Positions 38,969 through 48,729 of a DNA stretch of 64,000 nucleotides are shown here, in pieces. A program made the position numbers and the translations under genes. Source of the stretch: Nitrososphaerota archaeon (GTDB lineage: Archaea; Thermoproteota; Nitrososphaeria; Conexivisphaerales; DTJL01); NCBI GenBank assembly GCA_021324115.1, contig JAJPJS010000027.1, positions 62,001-126,000 on the forward strand, written 5' to 3'. How positions within the stretch are numbered: position 1 is the first letter of the stretch; each line of letters begins with the position of its first letter. The notes under the pieces are model-generated. The model was not told the DNA's origin. It made no database searches and saw only the letters and a list, made by a program, of their open reading frames with translations.

Positions 38969-39550
38969 TTATTCGGCCCTTATCGTGCTCAGGAATTCCT
39001 TCATGGCCAGTTCTGCTCCGCTTTCTTCATTATTTATTATTTTCATGGGCGCCCCGGTTTCAGCGGATGCGATCACCATGAACTGCCTGGAAAGCTCGAG
39101 TTCGGCTTCTATGTCCTCGGGCCTTTCCTCATCTCTCTTTCTTGTAGGGTCATTGCGCCTCCGGCTGAGTATCGACTGCACGGCAGCCTGTATCATGACT
39201 ATGTGTGTCGGGTTCAGCGTCTTCAGAACCTCGATCGGGAGCCCTGGCCAGAATCCTTCGGGTGTCCTGATTACAAAGTGAGTGTCTATCAGGACGAAGT
39301 CTGCCTGCATGTCGTATATCTTCTTCGCAGCCTTCAGCTGCAGCTGCCTTTGAGTTTCCACAGGAAGAAACCTGAGCCTGTCCCTGTCTGAAACACCGAG
39401 TTTCTTGGCTTCATCCAGCATCACGGAGCCGAACACGACCAGAAGTACGCTCCTTGAAGATGCCCTTATCGATTCGGCTGCCCTGCTGAGGATCGTGGTC
39501 TTTCCGACTCCGGGAAGGCCACCGACCAGCACCCTGCTATGACCGGCCAA
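38969..39550 (-). CDS. adkA: Adenylate kinase (archaeal AdkA)
   Basis: VLVGGLPGVGKTTILSRA, VLIDTHFVIRTPEGFWPGLP, immediately downstream of secY. Confidence 0.92.
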   Translation of the reverse strand: MAGHSRVLVGGLPGVGKTTILSRAAESIRASSRSVLLVVFGSVMLDEAKKLGVSDRDRLRFLPVETQRQLQLKAAKKIYDMQADFVLIDTHFVIRTPEGFWPGLPIEVLKTLNPTHIVMIQAAVQSILSRRRNDPTRKRDEERPEDIEAELELSRQFMVIASAETGAPMKIINNEESGAELAMKEFLSTIRAE

Positions 39551-40976
39551 TCAAACCGCCCAGCCTTGGCATGAGTTCGTCCACCTGTTCCTTCACGAAT
39601 GTCTGGTAGTACTGGAGTATGATGTCTATCATCAGAAGGAGGCCTATACCCGAGCCACCAAACACACCCAGGACGCTCGATACGCTCGCGATCACCCCTA
39701 CAAGTATACCTCCGATTATGGTCACCGATGGGATGTACTTCGCAAGCACCATCCCGAGTGAATTCGTCGTGCTTCTGAAGCCGGGCACGACCACCTGTGC
39801 GTCGAGAAGGCTCTTGGCTGCCTTCTCCGGGGACATGCCGCCCAGCTCAACCCACAGCCGGGCGAAGATCACACTCATGAAGATCATGAAGGCGACGGAC
39901 GTGAGCGTCTGCAGAGGCTCCGTCGCAGCCTGGCCAAGTGATGTAGGCACGACAAGGTAGTACAGCAACCCTCCGGTCAGAACAGGCTGACCCCCCGACG
40001 CGCCGGAGGATGTGTAGGTGGCCAGAAGGTTGACAAGCCAGTTACCCGTGCCTGTTCCAAGCCTCGAAACAAGAAGTAAGGAGAAGAACTGCAGGTTGGC
40101 AATAAGTGCCCCCACAAGTATCACCGGTATGTTGCTTACGTAAAGAAGCTTGATCGGGTAGACGCCGGTGAATCCCTTGTACTTTTGCGAAGATATAGGT
40201 ACTTCTATCCTGACGCCTTCGAGGTATATTATGAAAAGCATCATGGCGATCGTCGCAATAAAACCGATCAGAGCCGGCTCTATCCCTCTGTATACGATCG
40301 TCGGAAGGGTTCCGGTAAGAGTCGCATTCACCGTCGCGGGGATGAACCCGACATATCCAACGCCACCAACGCTTATCGGGCTGAACAGGTCAAGCATGAA
40401 CCTGAGTGCGACGCCGGCCATGATGAAGAGGCTGATACCGCTGCCAAACCCCCAGCCTCTCTGAATCATCTGGTCAAGCATGAAAACCACCATGCTGGCG
40501 GCTATGAGTTCAAGCATCACGATTATGGCCGTCTCTGTGCTAAGTACCGCCCCGCTTGGCCCCCTGAGGTATCCGCTCAGGGTGTAGAGCACGGCCTCGG
40601 CTACTATGAAGCCAACCGTGAAAACCTTGTTGAAGGCAGTGAAGGTGGACCTGTCCTCAGGCTTTCCAAAGTCAAGTTTGATGAGTTCTGAACCCACAAG
40701 CAGCTGACTGATGAGGCCTGCGGTTACAATAGGGCCAATCCCTAACTCCATCAGGGAGCCCTGTGAGGAGGCGAATATCGTCCTCAGGAGAGAAGCCGAG
40801 TTGGCCTGGCTTCCTGCGGTCGAAACGCCGTAGAGCGGCACTTCAGACATAACTAGAAAGAGAACGAGGGCTATGGCGGTCCAGATGAATTTTTCTGTGA
40901 TTGAGGGCTTCCTGGTAGGTTTTGGGATTTCAGGAAGCACGGAGGCCGCGCCCCTGATTACATCACCTATGGCCAC
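39537..40976 (-). CDS. secY: Preprotein translocase subunit SecY
   Basis: 479 aa multi-TM; GIGPIVTAGLISQLLVGSELIKLD, GFRSTTNSLGMVLAKYIPSVTIIGG. Confidence 0.96.
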   Translation of the reverse strand: MAIGDVIRGAASVLPEIPKPTRKPSITEKFIWTAIALVLFLVMSEVPLYGVSTAGSQANSASLLRTIFASSQGSLMELGIGPIVTAGLISQLLVGSELIKLDFGKPEDRSTFTAFNKVFTVGFIVAEAVLYTLSGYLRGPSGAVLSTETAIIVMLELIAASMVVFMLDQMIQRGWGFGSGISLFIMAGVALRFMLDLFSPISVGGVGYVGFIPATVNATLTGTLPTIVYRGIEPALIGFIATIAMMLFIIYLEGVRIEVPISSQKYKGFTGVYPIKLLYVSNIPVILVGALIANLQFFSLLLVSRLGTGTGNWLVNLLATYTSSGASGGQPVLTGGLLYYLVVPTSLGQAATEPLQTLTSVAFMIFMSVIFARLWVELGGMSPEKAAKSLLDAQVVVPGFRSTTNSLGMVLAKYIPSVTIIGGILVGVIASVSSVLGVFGGSGIGLLLMIDIILQYYQTFVKEQVDELMPRLGGLIGRS

Positions 40977-40982
40977 TACTCT

Positions 40983-41414
40983 CTAAGCCCCCTCCACCCT
41001 TCCGCCCGCGGCTTCGAGCTTCGCCACCGCAGATTTTGTAGCTGCCCGAACCTTGACGACCACTGCCCTTTTGACCGAACCTCCTCCAAGCAGTTTTTCA
41101 ACACCCAGAGCAGTAAGGTCGATTACGGGAAGCCCGGAGTCTTTGTCACCTTCGATTGCACCGTTAGCCGTCGGCAGGTCGTCCAGTTGGGAGACGTTCA
41201 ACCACCTTTTTGTGCTGTTCGGGGAGGGAGGGACAAATCCATGGGAGCCAAAATAGTCCGGAGCATACTTGACCACCCAGCTCCATTTATGCTTGTGAAG
41301 ACCGGCCTTGCCGTATCCTCCCTTGGCACCATGCTTCCTGTGCTGTCCCACCTGCCCCCAGCCCAGGGTTCGGCCTCCCTTTCTCTTCCTCATCTTCCTG
41401 ATCCGTGTTGGCAT
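40983..41414 (-). CDS. rpl15: Ribosomal protein L15
   Basis: KRKGGRTLGWGQVGQHRKHGAKGGYGKAGLHKHKWSW. Confidence 0.95.
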   Translation of the reverse strand: MPTRIRKMRKRKGGRTLGWGQVGQHRKHGAKGGYGKAGLHKHKWSWVVKYAPDYFGSHGFVPPSPNSTKRWLNVSQLDDLPTANGAIEGDKDSGLPVIDLTALGVEKLLGGGSVKRAVVVKVRAATKSAVAKLEAAGGRVEGA

Positions 41415-41469
41415 TACCAGAACACCATTCCTGACCCGGGGGACACTTTTACCACCTTTCTGGCACCTC

Positions 41470-41934
41470 TTAAATCATTCGTTCAACGAGCTTTGGAAGC
41501 TCGGGGTTCTCGGCAAGCAGGCCTCCGGCTCCGTAGAACCTGTTGGCCGGTCTGGGATAACCTCCCCTGGGTGGGGCAAGGTTAAATGTGTGGAGAAACT
41601 TTTTCACTTCCCCCCACTTCACTTCTCCACCAAGCAACTTATCGGCGAGCTCCTCGGCACCATCAAATCCTGCTGCCTTGAAATCGTTCTGCGTGGGGCG
41701 TCTGCTCCCTGGGAGCCTAACCCTTTCATGGATAAGCTTCACAAGCAACTCCTTCTCCACCCTTGACCAGGCAACACTCGTCGCGGCCACCTTCAGCATT
41801 CCCAGTGTGGGTGGGTCGTCCTGAACAAGCGTCGCACTGTACTTGGTGTTCAATCCAAGGCGTCTCATGGACTCTGACGCCTCGGACCTAACATTCAGTG
41901 TGCCCCTGAGCCGCACAACAAGCAGTAGACCCAT
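41470..41934 (-). CDS. rpl30: Ribosomal protein L30
   Basis: VVRLRGTLNVRSEASESMRRLGLNTKYSATLVQDDPPTLGML; gene order. Confidence 0.93.
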   Translation of the reverse strand: MGLLLVVRLRGTLNVRSEASESMRRLGLNTKYSATLVQDDPPTLGMLKVAATSVAWSRVEKELLVKLIHERVRLPGSRRPTQNDFKAAGFDGAEELADKLLGGEVKWGEVKKFLHTFNLAPPRGGYPRPANRFYGAGGLLAENPELPKLVERMI

Positions 41935-41941
41935 TTTCCTG

Positions 41942-42574
41942 TCACCCGGTTGGCGTCAGAAGCTTGTACATATTCAGAAAAGCGTCGTATAGGGCGTTGG
42001 AGACTGAGGAGGGGGTGCTCGTCTTGCCGAATGTCACTGTCCAGCAGTCCTTTATTCCTGCGATACCAAGAAGACTCTTCAGTGTTTCGCCGGCAACGAG
42101 TCCCAGGCCCCTTGGTGCAGGAAGCACGGTCACCTTCACGCTTCCGCTTTTCCCTTCCAGTCTGAAGGGGACCGAATGGTTTGTTCCGCACCTGCATTCC
42201 CAGCTCCCGCAACCCTGAACGACAGGAATTATGTTAAGCATCGCAACCACGGTGGCCTTGTCGATGGCTGTCCTCATCTGGGGGGCCTTTGCGTGTCCCA
42301 CACCGAACCATCCGTCCTCCTCGCCGACAGCCACCACAGCCCTGAACCTGGTGAGCTCCCCTGCGTCCGTCTGTTTTTGGACTATACCAACTCCAACCAC
42401 ATAGCTCTTCAGATTTGGCAGAAGCGTCTTTACTATTTCGGGTTCTCTGATCTTCCAGCCATTTTCGAAAACTTCCTGAAGAGAAGTTACCTTCCCTCCT
42501 GCAACAAGCTGCCCCAGCTTGGTACGTGGAACCCAGGGGGGCGCTTCCTCTTCGTACCTCTGTCTACCACTCAT
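41942..42574 (-). CDS. rps5: Ribosomal protein S5
   Basis: WVPRTKLGQLVAGGKVTSLQEVF..., RFRAVVAVGEEDGWFGVGHAKAPQMRTAIDKA. Confidence 0.95.
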   Translation of the reverse strand: MSGRQRYEEEAPPWVPRTKLGQLVAGGKVTSLQEVFENGWKIREPEIVKTLLPNLKSYVVGVGIVQKQTDAGELTRFRAVVAVGEEDGWFGVGHAKAPQMRTAIDKATVVAMLNIIPVVQGCGSWECRCGTNHSVPFRLEGKSGSVKVTVLPAPRGLGLVAGETLKSLLGIAGIKDCWTVTFGKTSTPSSVSNALYDAFLNMYKLLTPTG

Positions 42575-42591
42575 GATCGATAATCACTCAC

Positions 42592-43206
42592 TCACTCACG
42601 CGTACCTGTACTTCCCTTTGCACCCTTCGCATCAATCTTCAGTATGGCCTCTTTCACTTCTTCGAAGTTTTTGCCCATCTCCTCAGGTGTGAGACCCTTT
42701 GAGATCAGCCTTCCAAACCTGCTGCCGTAAAGTTCAGAATTCGATTTCTTCAATTCGGCAGCGTAAGACGATATATGAACTCCCGAAAGTCTTTCTTCTG
42801 CAGGAAATGTTTGCTCGTCGACCCTCACCTTGAGGCCGCCGTCGAGTGCTCCCTTAACCAGGGCAGAAACCCTGGAGCCACTCCTGTATGCACTCAGGCC
42901 GGTGTAGAGTATTGCCTCTTCAACCCCGGCAGCCGCGGACCTCTTACCTAGCAGGAGGCCGGTGAGGTAGCAGGCCGGCAGGTTCTTGGTAGCGCCCTTC
43001 CATCCGAACTTGGGGAGCTGTGTCGAGCTTGCTGAAGCCAATGTCAGGTCCCCGCTAGGACCCGCCTTTATAAGCTGGGCGTAAACATTGTGTGATGAAA
43101 CGAAACTCCTGACAAAGCACAGTCTCGAGGTAATCAGTGCCCTGCGCTTCTTGTAATCAGTTTTACCTTCTCTTCTCCTCCTGAAAATGTCAATGTGTTT
43201 CTTCAA
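42592..43206 (-). CDS. rpl18: Ribosomal protein L18
   Basis: RRRREGKTDYKKRRALITSR...LPACYLTGLLLGKRS; gene order. Confidence 0.94.
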   Translation of the reverse strand: MKKHIDIFRRRREGKTDYKKRRALITSRLCFVRSFVSSHNVYAQLIKAGPSGDLTLASASSTQLPKFGWKGATKNLPACYLTGLLLGKRSAAAGVEEAILYTGLSAYRSGSRVSALVKGALDGGLKVRVDEQTFPAEERLSGVHISSYAAELKKSNSELYGSRFGRLISKGLTPEEMGKNFEEVKEAILKIDAKGAKGSTGTRE

Positions 43207-43215
43207 GACATCAGG

Positions 43216-43659
43216 TCACCTGCCGCTCTTTGCCTCCGCAATCAGTTCCTTCAGTCTCCTCAGAGTCCTGACGTCGCCACCCTTGACCTTGAGATAGAAC
43301 CTTTTGAATTCTACTGGAGAAAGCTCCCCCCTCTTTTTCATGAGCTTGAGGTAACCCCTGAGATGCCTCACCTGATTGACCCACGACCTTTTTCTTGGCG
43401 TTCTTGTGCTGTCTCTACCGCTCTTCGACCCCGGGCCCCTTCCGCGCCTGGAGCGCTTCTCCTTCGAAAGTTTTTTCCTTCCGCCGGATATTCCTTTTTT
43501 CTGCTCAGCCCAGATGTCGCCAGCCCTTATCAACTTCCTCATGTCATCCCTGGTCACTGCGTCGGACACCCTGTCCAGAGAGTCTGTGTGGAATCTTACC
43601 CTGGTCGTGCCGGCCTTGAGAAGCTTAGCTGCCATGGCCTTCCTGCTGGAGAGACTCAC
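43216..43659 (-). CDS. rpl19e: Ribosomal protein L19e
   Basis: SRKAMAAKLLKAGTTRVRF..., GRGPGSKSGRDSTRTPRKRSWVNQVRHLRGYLK. Confidence 0.95.
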   Translation of the reverse strand: MSLSSRKAMAAKLLKAGTTRVRFHTDSLDRVSDAVTRDDMRKLIRAGDIWAEQKKGISGGRKKLSKEKRSRRGRGPGSKSGRDSTRTPRKRSWVNQVRHLRGYLKLMKKRGELSPVEFKRFYLKVKGGDVRTLRRLKELIAEAKSGR

Positions 43660-44048
43660 TTTTCAGTCAGCCTCCCAGGGTTCAGCACTCTTATCCCCCT
43701 TTCCTTTGCCAATCTGACGATCTCCCTCCTCTTGTTTCTTCCTACAGTTGAACCGATTCTCACGGCGCTGGTCTTCCGGTCAACCCCCTCCAGCTGCGCA
43801 GGGTTCTCTACCCTCACCTCTCTCAGACCGGAAGGATGCAAACCTCGCAAAGACGAAGGAGTTCCGTAACCGACCCGCACCAGAGGGGGGCTTCCTTTCA
43901 TGCTCAATCTCACCTTGTGGTCTATTCCCTTCGGCTTCCTCCAGTTGGGCTTGAGCCTCTTGTATCTCCAGCTCTCGGGTCTCATGAAGGCAGGTTTACT
44001 TGACTTCATTCGAGCTGCCTTCTCTATTCTGTCGCCTCTTTCACTCAA
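43656..44048 (-). CDS. rpl32e: Ribosomal protein L32e
   Basis: FMRPESWRYKRLKPNWRKPKGIDHKVRLSMKG..VRVGYGTPSSLRGLHPSG. Confidence 0.95.
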   Translation of the reverse strand: MSERGDRIEKAARMKSSKPAFMRPESWRYKRLKPNWRKPKGIDHKVRLSMKGSPPLVRVGYGTPSSLRGLHPSGLREVRVENPAQLEGVDRKTSAVRIGSTVGRNKRREIVRLAKERGIRVLNPGRLTEK

Positions 44049-44054
44049 TGAATT

Positions 44055-44636
44055 TTACCCCTCCACAGCCTTCCTCTTGTATATGTAAACACCGTCTAAA
44101 AAGACCCGCTGGTCCTTCTTCTTTACTCTGGTAGAGTTCTCTATGTTCGCAGCCGTTTGGGCAACGCCTTCAAGAGAAGGACCAGATACGACGATGTCAT
44201 CCCCTTCGCTTTTGACGGTTGTTCCTTCCCCGACTATCCTGGCCACCCTCGGGGACCTTTCACCGTAGAAATTCTCGAGGTGCACCTCGCCATTTTGAAC
44301 CTTGACCGTTATGGGAAAATGGGCAAAAACCACCTTGAGTCTGTAGTTGAAGCCTTCCCTCACCCCCTTGAACATGTTTTCGACGTGGCTCCTGCAGGTG
44401 CTGAGTATCGCCCTGTCCATCTTCTTCTTCCTGTATGCGCTCAGCACAACCTTCCCTTCCCTAACAGACACGCCAACAGGGATCTTTGAAAAGTTCCTGC
44501 TCACCGTGCCCTTTGGTCCCTTCACCTGCAGGGTTTTCTCCGAGAGTGATACAGTCACTCCCTCCGGAGGAGAGAGCTCCACCTCCTGAAATGGCTTCAG
44601 TGCGTTCTCAGTAGACATAACCAAGTAACCTCCCAC
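44055..44636 (-). CDS. rpl6: Ribosomal protein L6
   Basis: VELSPPEGVTVSLSEKTLQVKGPKGTVSRNF...MFKGVREGFNYRLKVVFAHFPI. Confidence 0.94.
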   Translation of the reverse strand: MGGYLVMSTENALKPFQEVELSPPEGVTVSLSEKTLQVKGPKGTVSRNFSKIPVGVSVREGKVVLSAYRKKKMDRAILSTCRSHVENMFKGVREGFNYRLKVVFAHFPITVKVQNGEVHLENFYGERSPRVARIVGEGTTVKSEGDDIVVSGPSLEGVAQTAANIENSTRVKKKDQRVFLDGVYIYKRKAVEG

Positions 44637-45000
44637 CCAGCCCGTTTTCCACGGCCTCCGTGTGACTCATGACGCCTTTGCTTGTGCTGACGACAAGCAT
44701 GCCCACGTTTACCGCCGGCAGGTATCTGCGCTCCCACAGGTAGTATGTTTTCAGTGAAACAGGATACCTGGGCGTTATAGACCCGCACTTTGTTATCCTG
44801 CCCAGCAGCTGAACTCGAAGCTTTCCCCTTATCCCGTCGTCTATGTACTCAAATTCTCCTATGTACTTGCCCTTCTGCATCACCCTGAGCACCTCCTGGG
44901 CAAGCTTGGACGCAGGTATCACAAGACACTCCTTCTTGTTCCTGAGCTCGTTGTTGTACACCGTGGAGAACAGGTTTGGTAAAACAGCAGTTGCTCCCAT
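44608..45000 (-). CDS. rps8: Ribosomal protein S8
   Basis: GRITKCGSITPRYPVSLKTYYLWERRYLPAVNVGMLVVSTSKGVMSHTEA. Confidence 0.95.
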   Translation of the reverse strand: MGATAVLPNLFSTVYNNELRNKKECLVIPASKLAQEVLRVMQKGKYIGEFEYIDDGIRGKLRVQLLGRITKCGSITPRYPVSLKTYYLWERRYLPAVNVGMLVVSTSKGVMSHTEAVENGLGGRLLGYVY

Positions 45001-45015
45001 CGATCACTCAACTCC

Positions 45016-45180
45016 TCACTCGAACTTCTTGAAACCCATCTTGGGTGCGACCTCCCTGAAGCACTGTCTGCACAGCATGAGGTTATACTTCTGAATCACG
45101 GGGCCGAACTGGCCGCAGCGTCTGCAGGGCCTGGCTCCCTTCCCGAATTTCCTAGATTTTCCATGCCTAATCTTGACCAT
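45016..45180 (-). CDS. rps14: Ribosomal protein S14 (zinc-ribbon type); missed by the ORF track because it is only 54 aa
   Basis: Manual translation: [54 protein letters not shown]. Confidence 0.95.
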   Translation of the reverse strand: MVKIRHGKSRKFGKGARPCRRCGQFGPVIQKYNLMLCRQCFREVAPKMGFKKFE

Positions 45181-45185
45181 ATCCT

Positions 45186-45722
45186 CTAAGTCACCTCTAC
45201 TCCGAACTGCTTCCTGAAGAATTCCTGTGCCTCCTCTCTGCTAACCCTCTGCTTCAGGGGGACGTTCCCGGGAGACCTCCTTCTTCTTGAAACCCTCATA
45301 CCTGGTTTTTCGAGGGAGACGGCTACATCCATTCCAAATATTCCAAGTTCAGGGTCATATTTCATGCCGGGAATGTCTATGTGTTCGCGTATACCGAAGC
45401 TCACGTTTCCCATACCATCAAATGATGAAGCCTTAATTGTGTTGCCCTTCGCCTGGAGCAGCCTCTTCAGGGTATCCAAGGCCACGGATTTTCTCAGAGT
45501 CACCGTGGCGGCAATCGGCTCCCCCTTGTGCACCCCAAAGTCCCTGATCGTCTTCTTCGCATTTCTCTGACTGGGGGTCTGGCCTGTCAGATTTTCAAGC
45601 ACTTTGACCGCCTTTTCAAGCTGTTCGCCGGATTTTCCGACGGCTATGTTAAGCGTAACCTTGGCCAGTCTTGGCGCAAGCATGGGATTCTGCTTTTCTA
45701 CGCTGGCGGTTTCCGCTGTCAT
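45186..45722 (-). CDS. rpl5: Ribosomal protein L5
   Basis: [53 protein letters not shown]. Confidence 0.95.
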   Translation of the reverse strand: MTAETASVEKQNPMLAPRLAKVTLNIAVGKSGEQLEKAVKVLENLTGQTPSQRNAKKTIRDFGVHKGEPIAATVTLRKSVALDTLKRLLQAKGNTIKASSFDGMGNVSFGIREHIDIPGMKYDPELGIFGMDVAVSLEKPGMRVSRRRRSPGNVPLKQRVSREEAQEFFRKQFGVEVT

Positions 45723-45731
45723 TTTAATTCA

Positions 45732-46466
45732 TCACTCACTCCTCACAGGCAGAGAAACGAGTGGCCTTTCCTTGCCCACAGGCATGACGAGGCTTGATGG
45801 TAGTATGACTTCGCCCTCACTCAAAGAGAGCCTTACGCTTCGTGGTGTCGAGAAGGTTCCCTTTATAACCTCCTGAATCTCCCCATAATAGCCGAGCCTC
45901 TTGCCGGAGATCACCAGAGCCAGGTACCCAGCCTGCATCGGTACAACATCAAGTATCTTCTGAGACGGAAGTTCGACGAGCAGGGAATCCCCCACAGAAT
46001 ACTTGGAACCATCCTCCACAATGAATGACCTACCGTCGTGGGTTCCGACCTGTATCCTTCCACCCCTTATCGTGGATTTGGAAGTCACCTGACAAAGCTT
46101 CAGATTCCTTTCACCTTCGGATACAGGGAAGGGATGGACCACGCTCCCCCTCGCAGGCAGGAGCCTGTAAGCTGCCCCCGTACCGGCGAACTCGATCACA
46201 TCCATGAGTCCTACGGGAAGCTTGGGGGTCCTCCTAGGCACCCTGTCAAGAAGAACCTTCCCCTTGTTCAGTATGAGTTCAGCCTCCTCCGCTGTTGACG
46301 CGAGCCTGAGCACGTCCCTTAGAAGCGTGACCAGGTCGTAGCTCCTTGACCTGGGATGAGGTCCGGGACTCGGCCTTGTTATGAAGGGATATCTCTTTCT
46401 CGGAACAGAATAGAACGCCGGTGCGGCTTGTCTCTTCAGGTTCTTGGGTGCAGACTTCTTGCCCAT
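45732..46466 (-). CDS. rps4e: Ribosomal protein S4e
   Basis: LKRQAAPAFYSVPRKRYPFITRPSPGPHPRSRSYDLVTLLRDVLRLA. Confidence 0.95.
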   Translation of the reverse strand: MGKKSAPKNLKRQAAPAFYSVPRKRYPFITRPSPGPHPRSRSYDLVTLLRDVLRLASTAEEAELILNKGKVLLDRVPRRTPKLPVGLMDVIEFAGTGAAYRLLPARGSVVHPFPVSEGERNLKLCQVTSKSTIRGGRIQVGTHDGRSFIVEDGSKYSVGDSLLVELPSQKILDVVPMQAGYLALVISGKRLGYYGEIQEVIKGTFSTPRSVRLSLSEGEVILPSSLVMPVGKERPLVSLPVRSE

Positions 46467-46876
46467 CAGCTGGCACCTCCCTGCTCCAGTCTTGATTTCC
46501 TCCTCTTGTCATCAAGACTCAGACCTGTCACCAGAACCTTTGACGCACTTACTGAGAGTTGGGTTGTTCCTCCCTTCACCTTCTGCCTGGTAACCCCTTC
46601 GACGAACAACCTTCCTTCCTTGACGTCCACCTTCTGAACCTTGCCTTCCACGTTCTTGAAATCGCCTCTCACAATCTTCACGGTGTCCCCTTCACGCACG
46701 GTCACCGCCCTCCGTCTGTACTTCTCGCGGAGCTGATCGCTCAGTGGAGCCCTTACAAAAATGCTCTTCAGCATGCTCCTGGCTTCATGGAGTGACCTTT
46801 TCACCTTTCTTGGTTGACGAGATTCAGTCAAGTCTATTGCATCACCACTAAACAATGAGCGGGGCAACGTTCGCAA
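46466..46876 (-). CDS. rpl24: Ribosomal protein L24 (KOW)
   Basis: VRAPLSDQLREKYRRRAVTVREGDTVKIVRGDFKNVEGKVQKVD. Confidence 0.94.
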   Translation of the reverse strand: MRTLPRSLFSGDAIDLTESRQPRKVKRSLHEARSMLKSIFVRAPLSDQLREKYRRRAVTVREGDTVKIVRGDFKNVEGKVQKVDVKEGRLFVEGVTRQKVKGGTTQLSVSASKVLVTGLSLDDKRRKSRLEQGGAS

Positions 46877-47282
46877 TTCTTGCCCACCTCTCGGCCGCTT
46901 CGGCTGCCACGGGCCCCCTGATGTCCGTGCCTTTGAGTTCCCCCTCCGGGGTTACTATTACAGCAGCATTGTCCTCGAAGCTGATCCTCGAACCGCCAAC
47001 CCTGCGCACCGGATACTTCTGCCTCACGATCACTGCGTGGAGTATCTGCTTTTTCAGGTCGGGTGGACCCTTCTTCACCACGGCTATAACCATGTCCCCG
47101 ACACTCGCGGCTGGCATCCTCTTCAGCCTGCCTTTAAACCGAGCAACCTGAACGATCCTGAGCGTCTTTGCGCCCGTATTGTCCGCACAGTTAACCACCG
47201 CATAGAATGGTATGGACTTTGTTATGTAGGGCTTGAACTCCTGAACGCCCTTGGCGGAAACGGCTCTAGATTTTGTTGACAT
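46848..47282 (-). CDS. rpl14: Ribosomal protein L14
   Basis: VVNCADNTGAKTLRIVQVARFKGRLKRMPAASVGDMVIAVVKKG. Confidence 0.95.
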   Translation of the reverse strand: MSTKSRAVSAKGVQEFKPYITKSIPFYAVVNCADNTGAKTLRIVQVARFKGRLKRMPAASVGDMVIAVVKKGPPDLKKQILHAVIVRQKYPVRRVGGSRISFEDNAAVIVTPEGELKGTDIRGPVAAEAAERWARIANVAPLIV

Positions 47283-47314
47283 TTCACCAGCTCAACCTCG
47301 ACTGTTTACTCCCG

Positions 47315-47644
47315 TCACTCACCCTGCGCACCCACCACGACGAAGGATATGGACTTGGAGAGGGGTCTGCACTCCGCAGCGATCACCTGCTGTCCCTCCT
47401 TGGCCGAAATGCAGGGGGCCAGATGGGCATGAATCCTGCTCTTTCTTTTCTCATATCTGGAATATTTCGAAACGAACTGATAGTAGTCCCTTTCGATCAC
47501 AGCCAGCCCTCTGGCTTTCCTGCTGACAAGCCGTCCATACACCAGCTTACCCCTTGTTGAAACGGTACCATGCCAGGGGCAGTCGGGATCCTCACACGAC
47601 CTGCTGGGTGCCTTTGTACCCAGAATACTCTGTTTCCTGGTCAT
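47315..47644 (-). CDS. rps17: Ribosomal protein S17
   Basis: CPWHGTVSTRGKLVYGRLVSRKARGLAVIERDYYQFVSKYSRYEKRKSRIHAHLAPCI. Confidence 0.94.
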   Translation of the reverse strand: MTRKQSILGTKAPSRSCEDPDCPWHGTVSTRGKLVYGRLVSRKARGLAVIERDYYQFVSKYSRYEKRKSRIHAHLAPCISAKEGQQVIAAECRPLSKSISFVVVGAQGE

Positions 47645-47880
47645 GCCGAGCTCAACCTTTCCACCGGCCTGCGAAGGATGGTCCTTCCGTCCAGCCTTGT
47701 GCCATCATCCAGAATGAAAACAGATACGGACTTGGGGATCGACTTCGCCTTCGAGCCTGAACTGACCAGTATCATGTTCTTGGTTTCCAACACGCAGGTT
47801 CCTGAACCCCTCTCCTTTCTGCACTCCAGGTCGTAGACCATTACAGTACGATTCAGAAGAGAAACCGAACTGCTCCTCAA
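47641..47880 (-). CDS. rnp1: RNase P protein component 1 (Rpp29/Pop4)
   Basis: VMVYDLECRKERGSGTCVLETKNMILVSSGSKAKSIPKSVSVFILDDGTRLDGRTILRRPVERL; between rps17 and rpl29. Confidence 0.85.
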   Translation of the reverse strand: MRSSSVSLLNRTVMVYDLECRKERGSGTCVLETKNMILVSSGSKAKSIPKSVSVFILDDGTRLDGRTILRRPVERLSSA

Positions 47881-48086
47881 GACGATTCCCTCCTCTTCTC
47901 GGTCTTTATCGTCTCAAGCATGGCGATCACACGTCTTACACGTGCAACCTTTCCCGATTCCTTATTCAGAGTTCCCCTTTTTGAAAGTGTTTGTAACCTG
48001 AGATACTCCTTCCTGTACTCCTCTATCCTGGCTTCAAGGTCATCCAGGCTCAGCTCCCTTACCGCCTTCGATTTAAGCTGGGGCAC
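47877..48086 (-). CDS. rpl29: Ribosomal protein L29
   Basis: ELSLDDLEARIEEYRKEYLRLQTLSKRGTLNKESGKVARVRRVIAMLETI. Confidence 0.92.
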   Translation of the reverse strand: MPQLKSKAVRELSLDDLEARIEEYRKEYLRLQTLSKRGTLNKESGKVARVRRVIAMLETIKTEKRRESS

Positions 48087-48729
48087 CTTCCTCCACCTTC
48101 TTGACCTGTTCCGGTGACTGCCCCTCCTTCTCTGTTTCCTGCTTCTTTAATTCGAATTCGGGAGGAAGCACGTCCTTGTAGGCAATCTTGACGTTTATTC
48201 CATAAAGTCCCATCTTCAAAAGCACGGATGTAACAGCCGAGTTGACCATCACCTTGCTCGTGTTACCACTCAGGGGGACGACCCCTGCAACATATCTTTC
48301 AAAGTGCGACCTTTCGCTCCTAAGCTTCCCCCTGATCGTTATGATGCACCCCATGGCACCAGCGCGCATTATGCCAGCCATCGCCATATTCGCTGCCCTC
48401 CGAAAAGCCATACCACGTTCTGCCATGGATGCAATGCGGGCCGCGACTGTCCTTGGATTGAGGTCAGGCTGGGTCACTTCAACGACGTTAATAGAAAGGT
48501 TCTCCAGCTCGAAGGTCTGGCTGAGCCTGTCGGTGAGATCCCTTATACCAACACCCTTCCTCCCGATGACCAGTCCGGGCCGCACTACAAAGACATTCAG
48601 CCTGTACCCGAGGGGAAGCTTTTCCAGTTCACATCCACCGTATCCAGCTTCCTTGAGCGCAGATTCTAGGAATTCATCCAATTCGGCAAATTTATAGAAC
48701 TTCGAAAGAAGAGCCTTTCCATGCGGCAT
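48073..48729 (-). CDS. rps3: Ribosomal protein S3
   Basis: VFVVRPGLVIGRKGVGIRDLTDRLSQTFELENLSINVVEV (KH domain). Confidence 0.95.
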   Translation of the reverse strand: MPHGKALLSKFYKFAELDEFLESALKEAGYGGCELEKLPLGYRLNVFVVRPGLVIGRKGVGIRDLTDRLSQTFELENLSINVVEVTQPDLNPRTVAARIASMAERGMAFRRAANMAMAGIMRAGAMGCIITIRGKLRSERSHFERYVAGVVPLSGNTSKVMVNSAVTSVLLKMGLYGINVKIAYKDVLPPEFELKKQETEKEGQSPEQVKKVEEGAPA

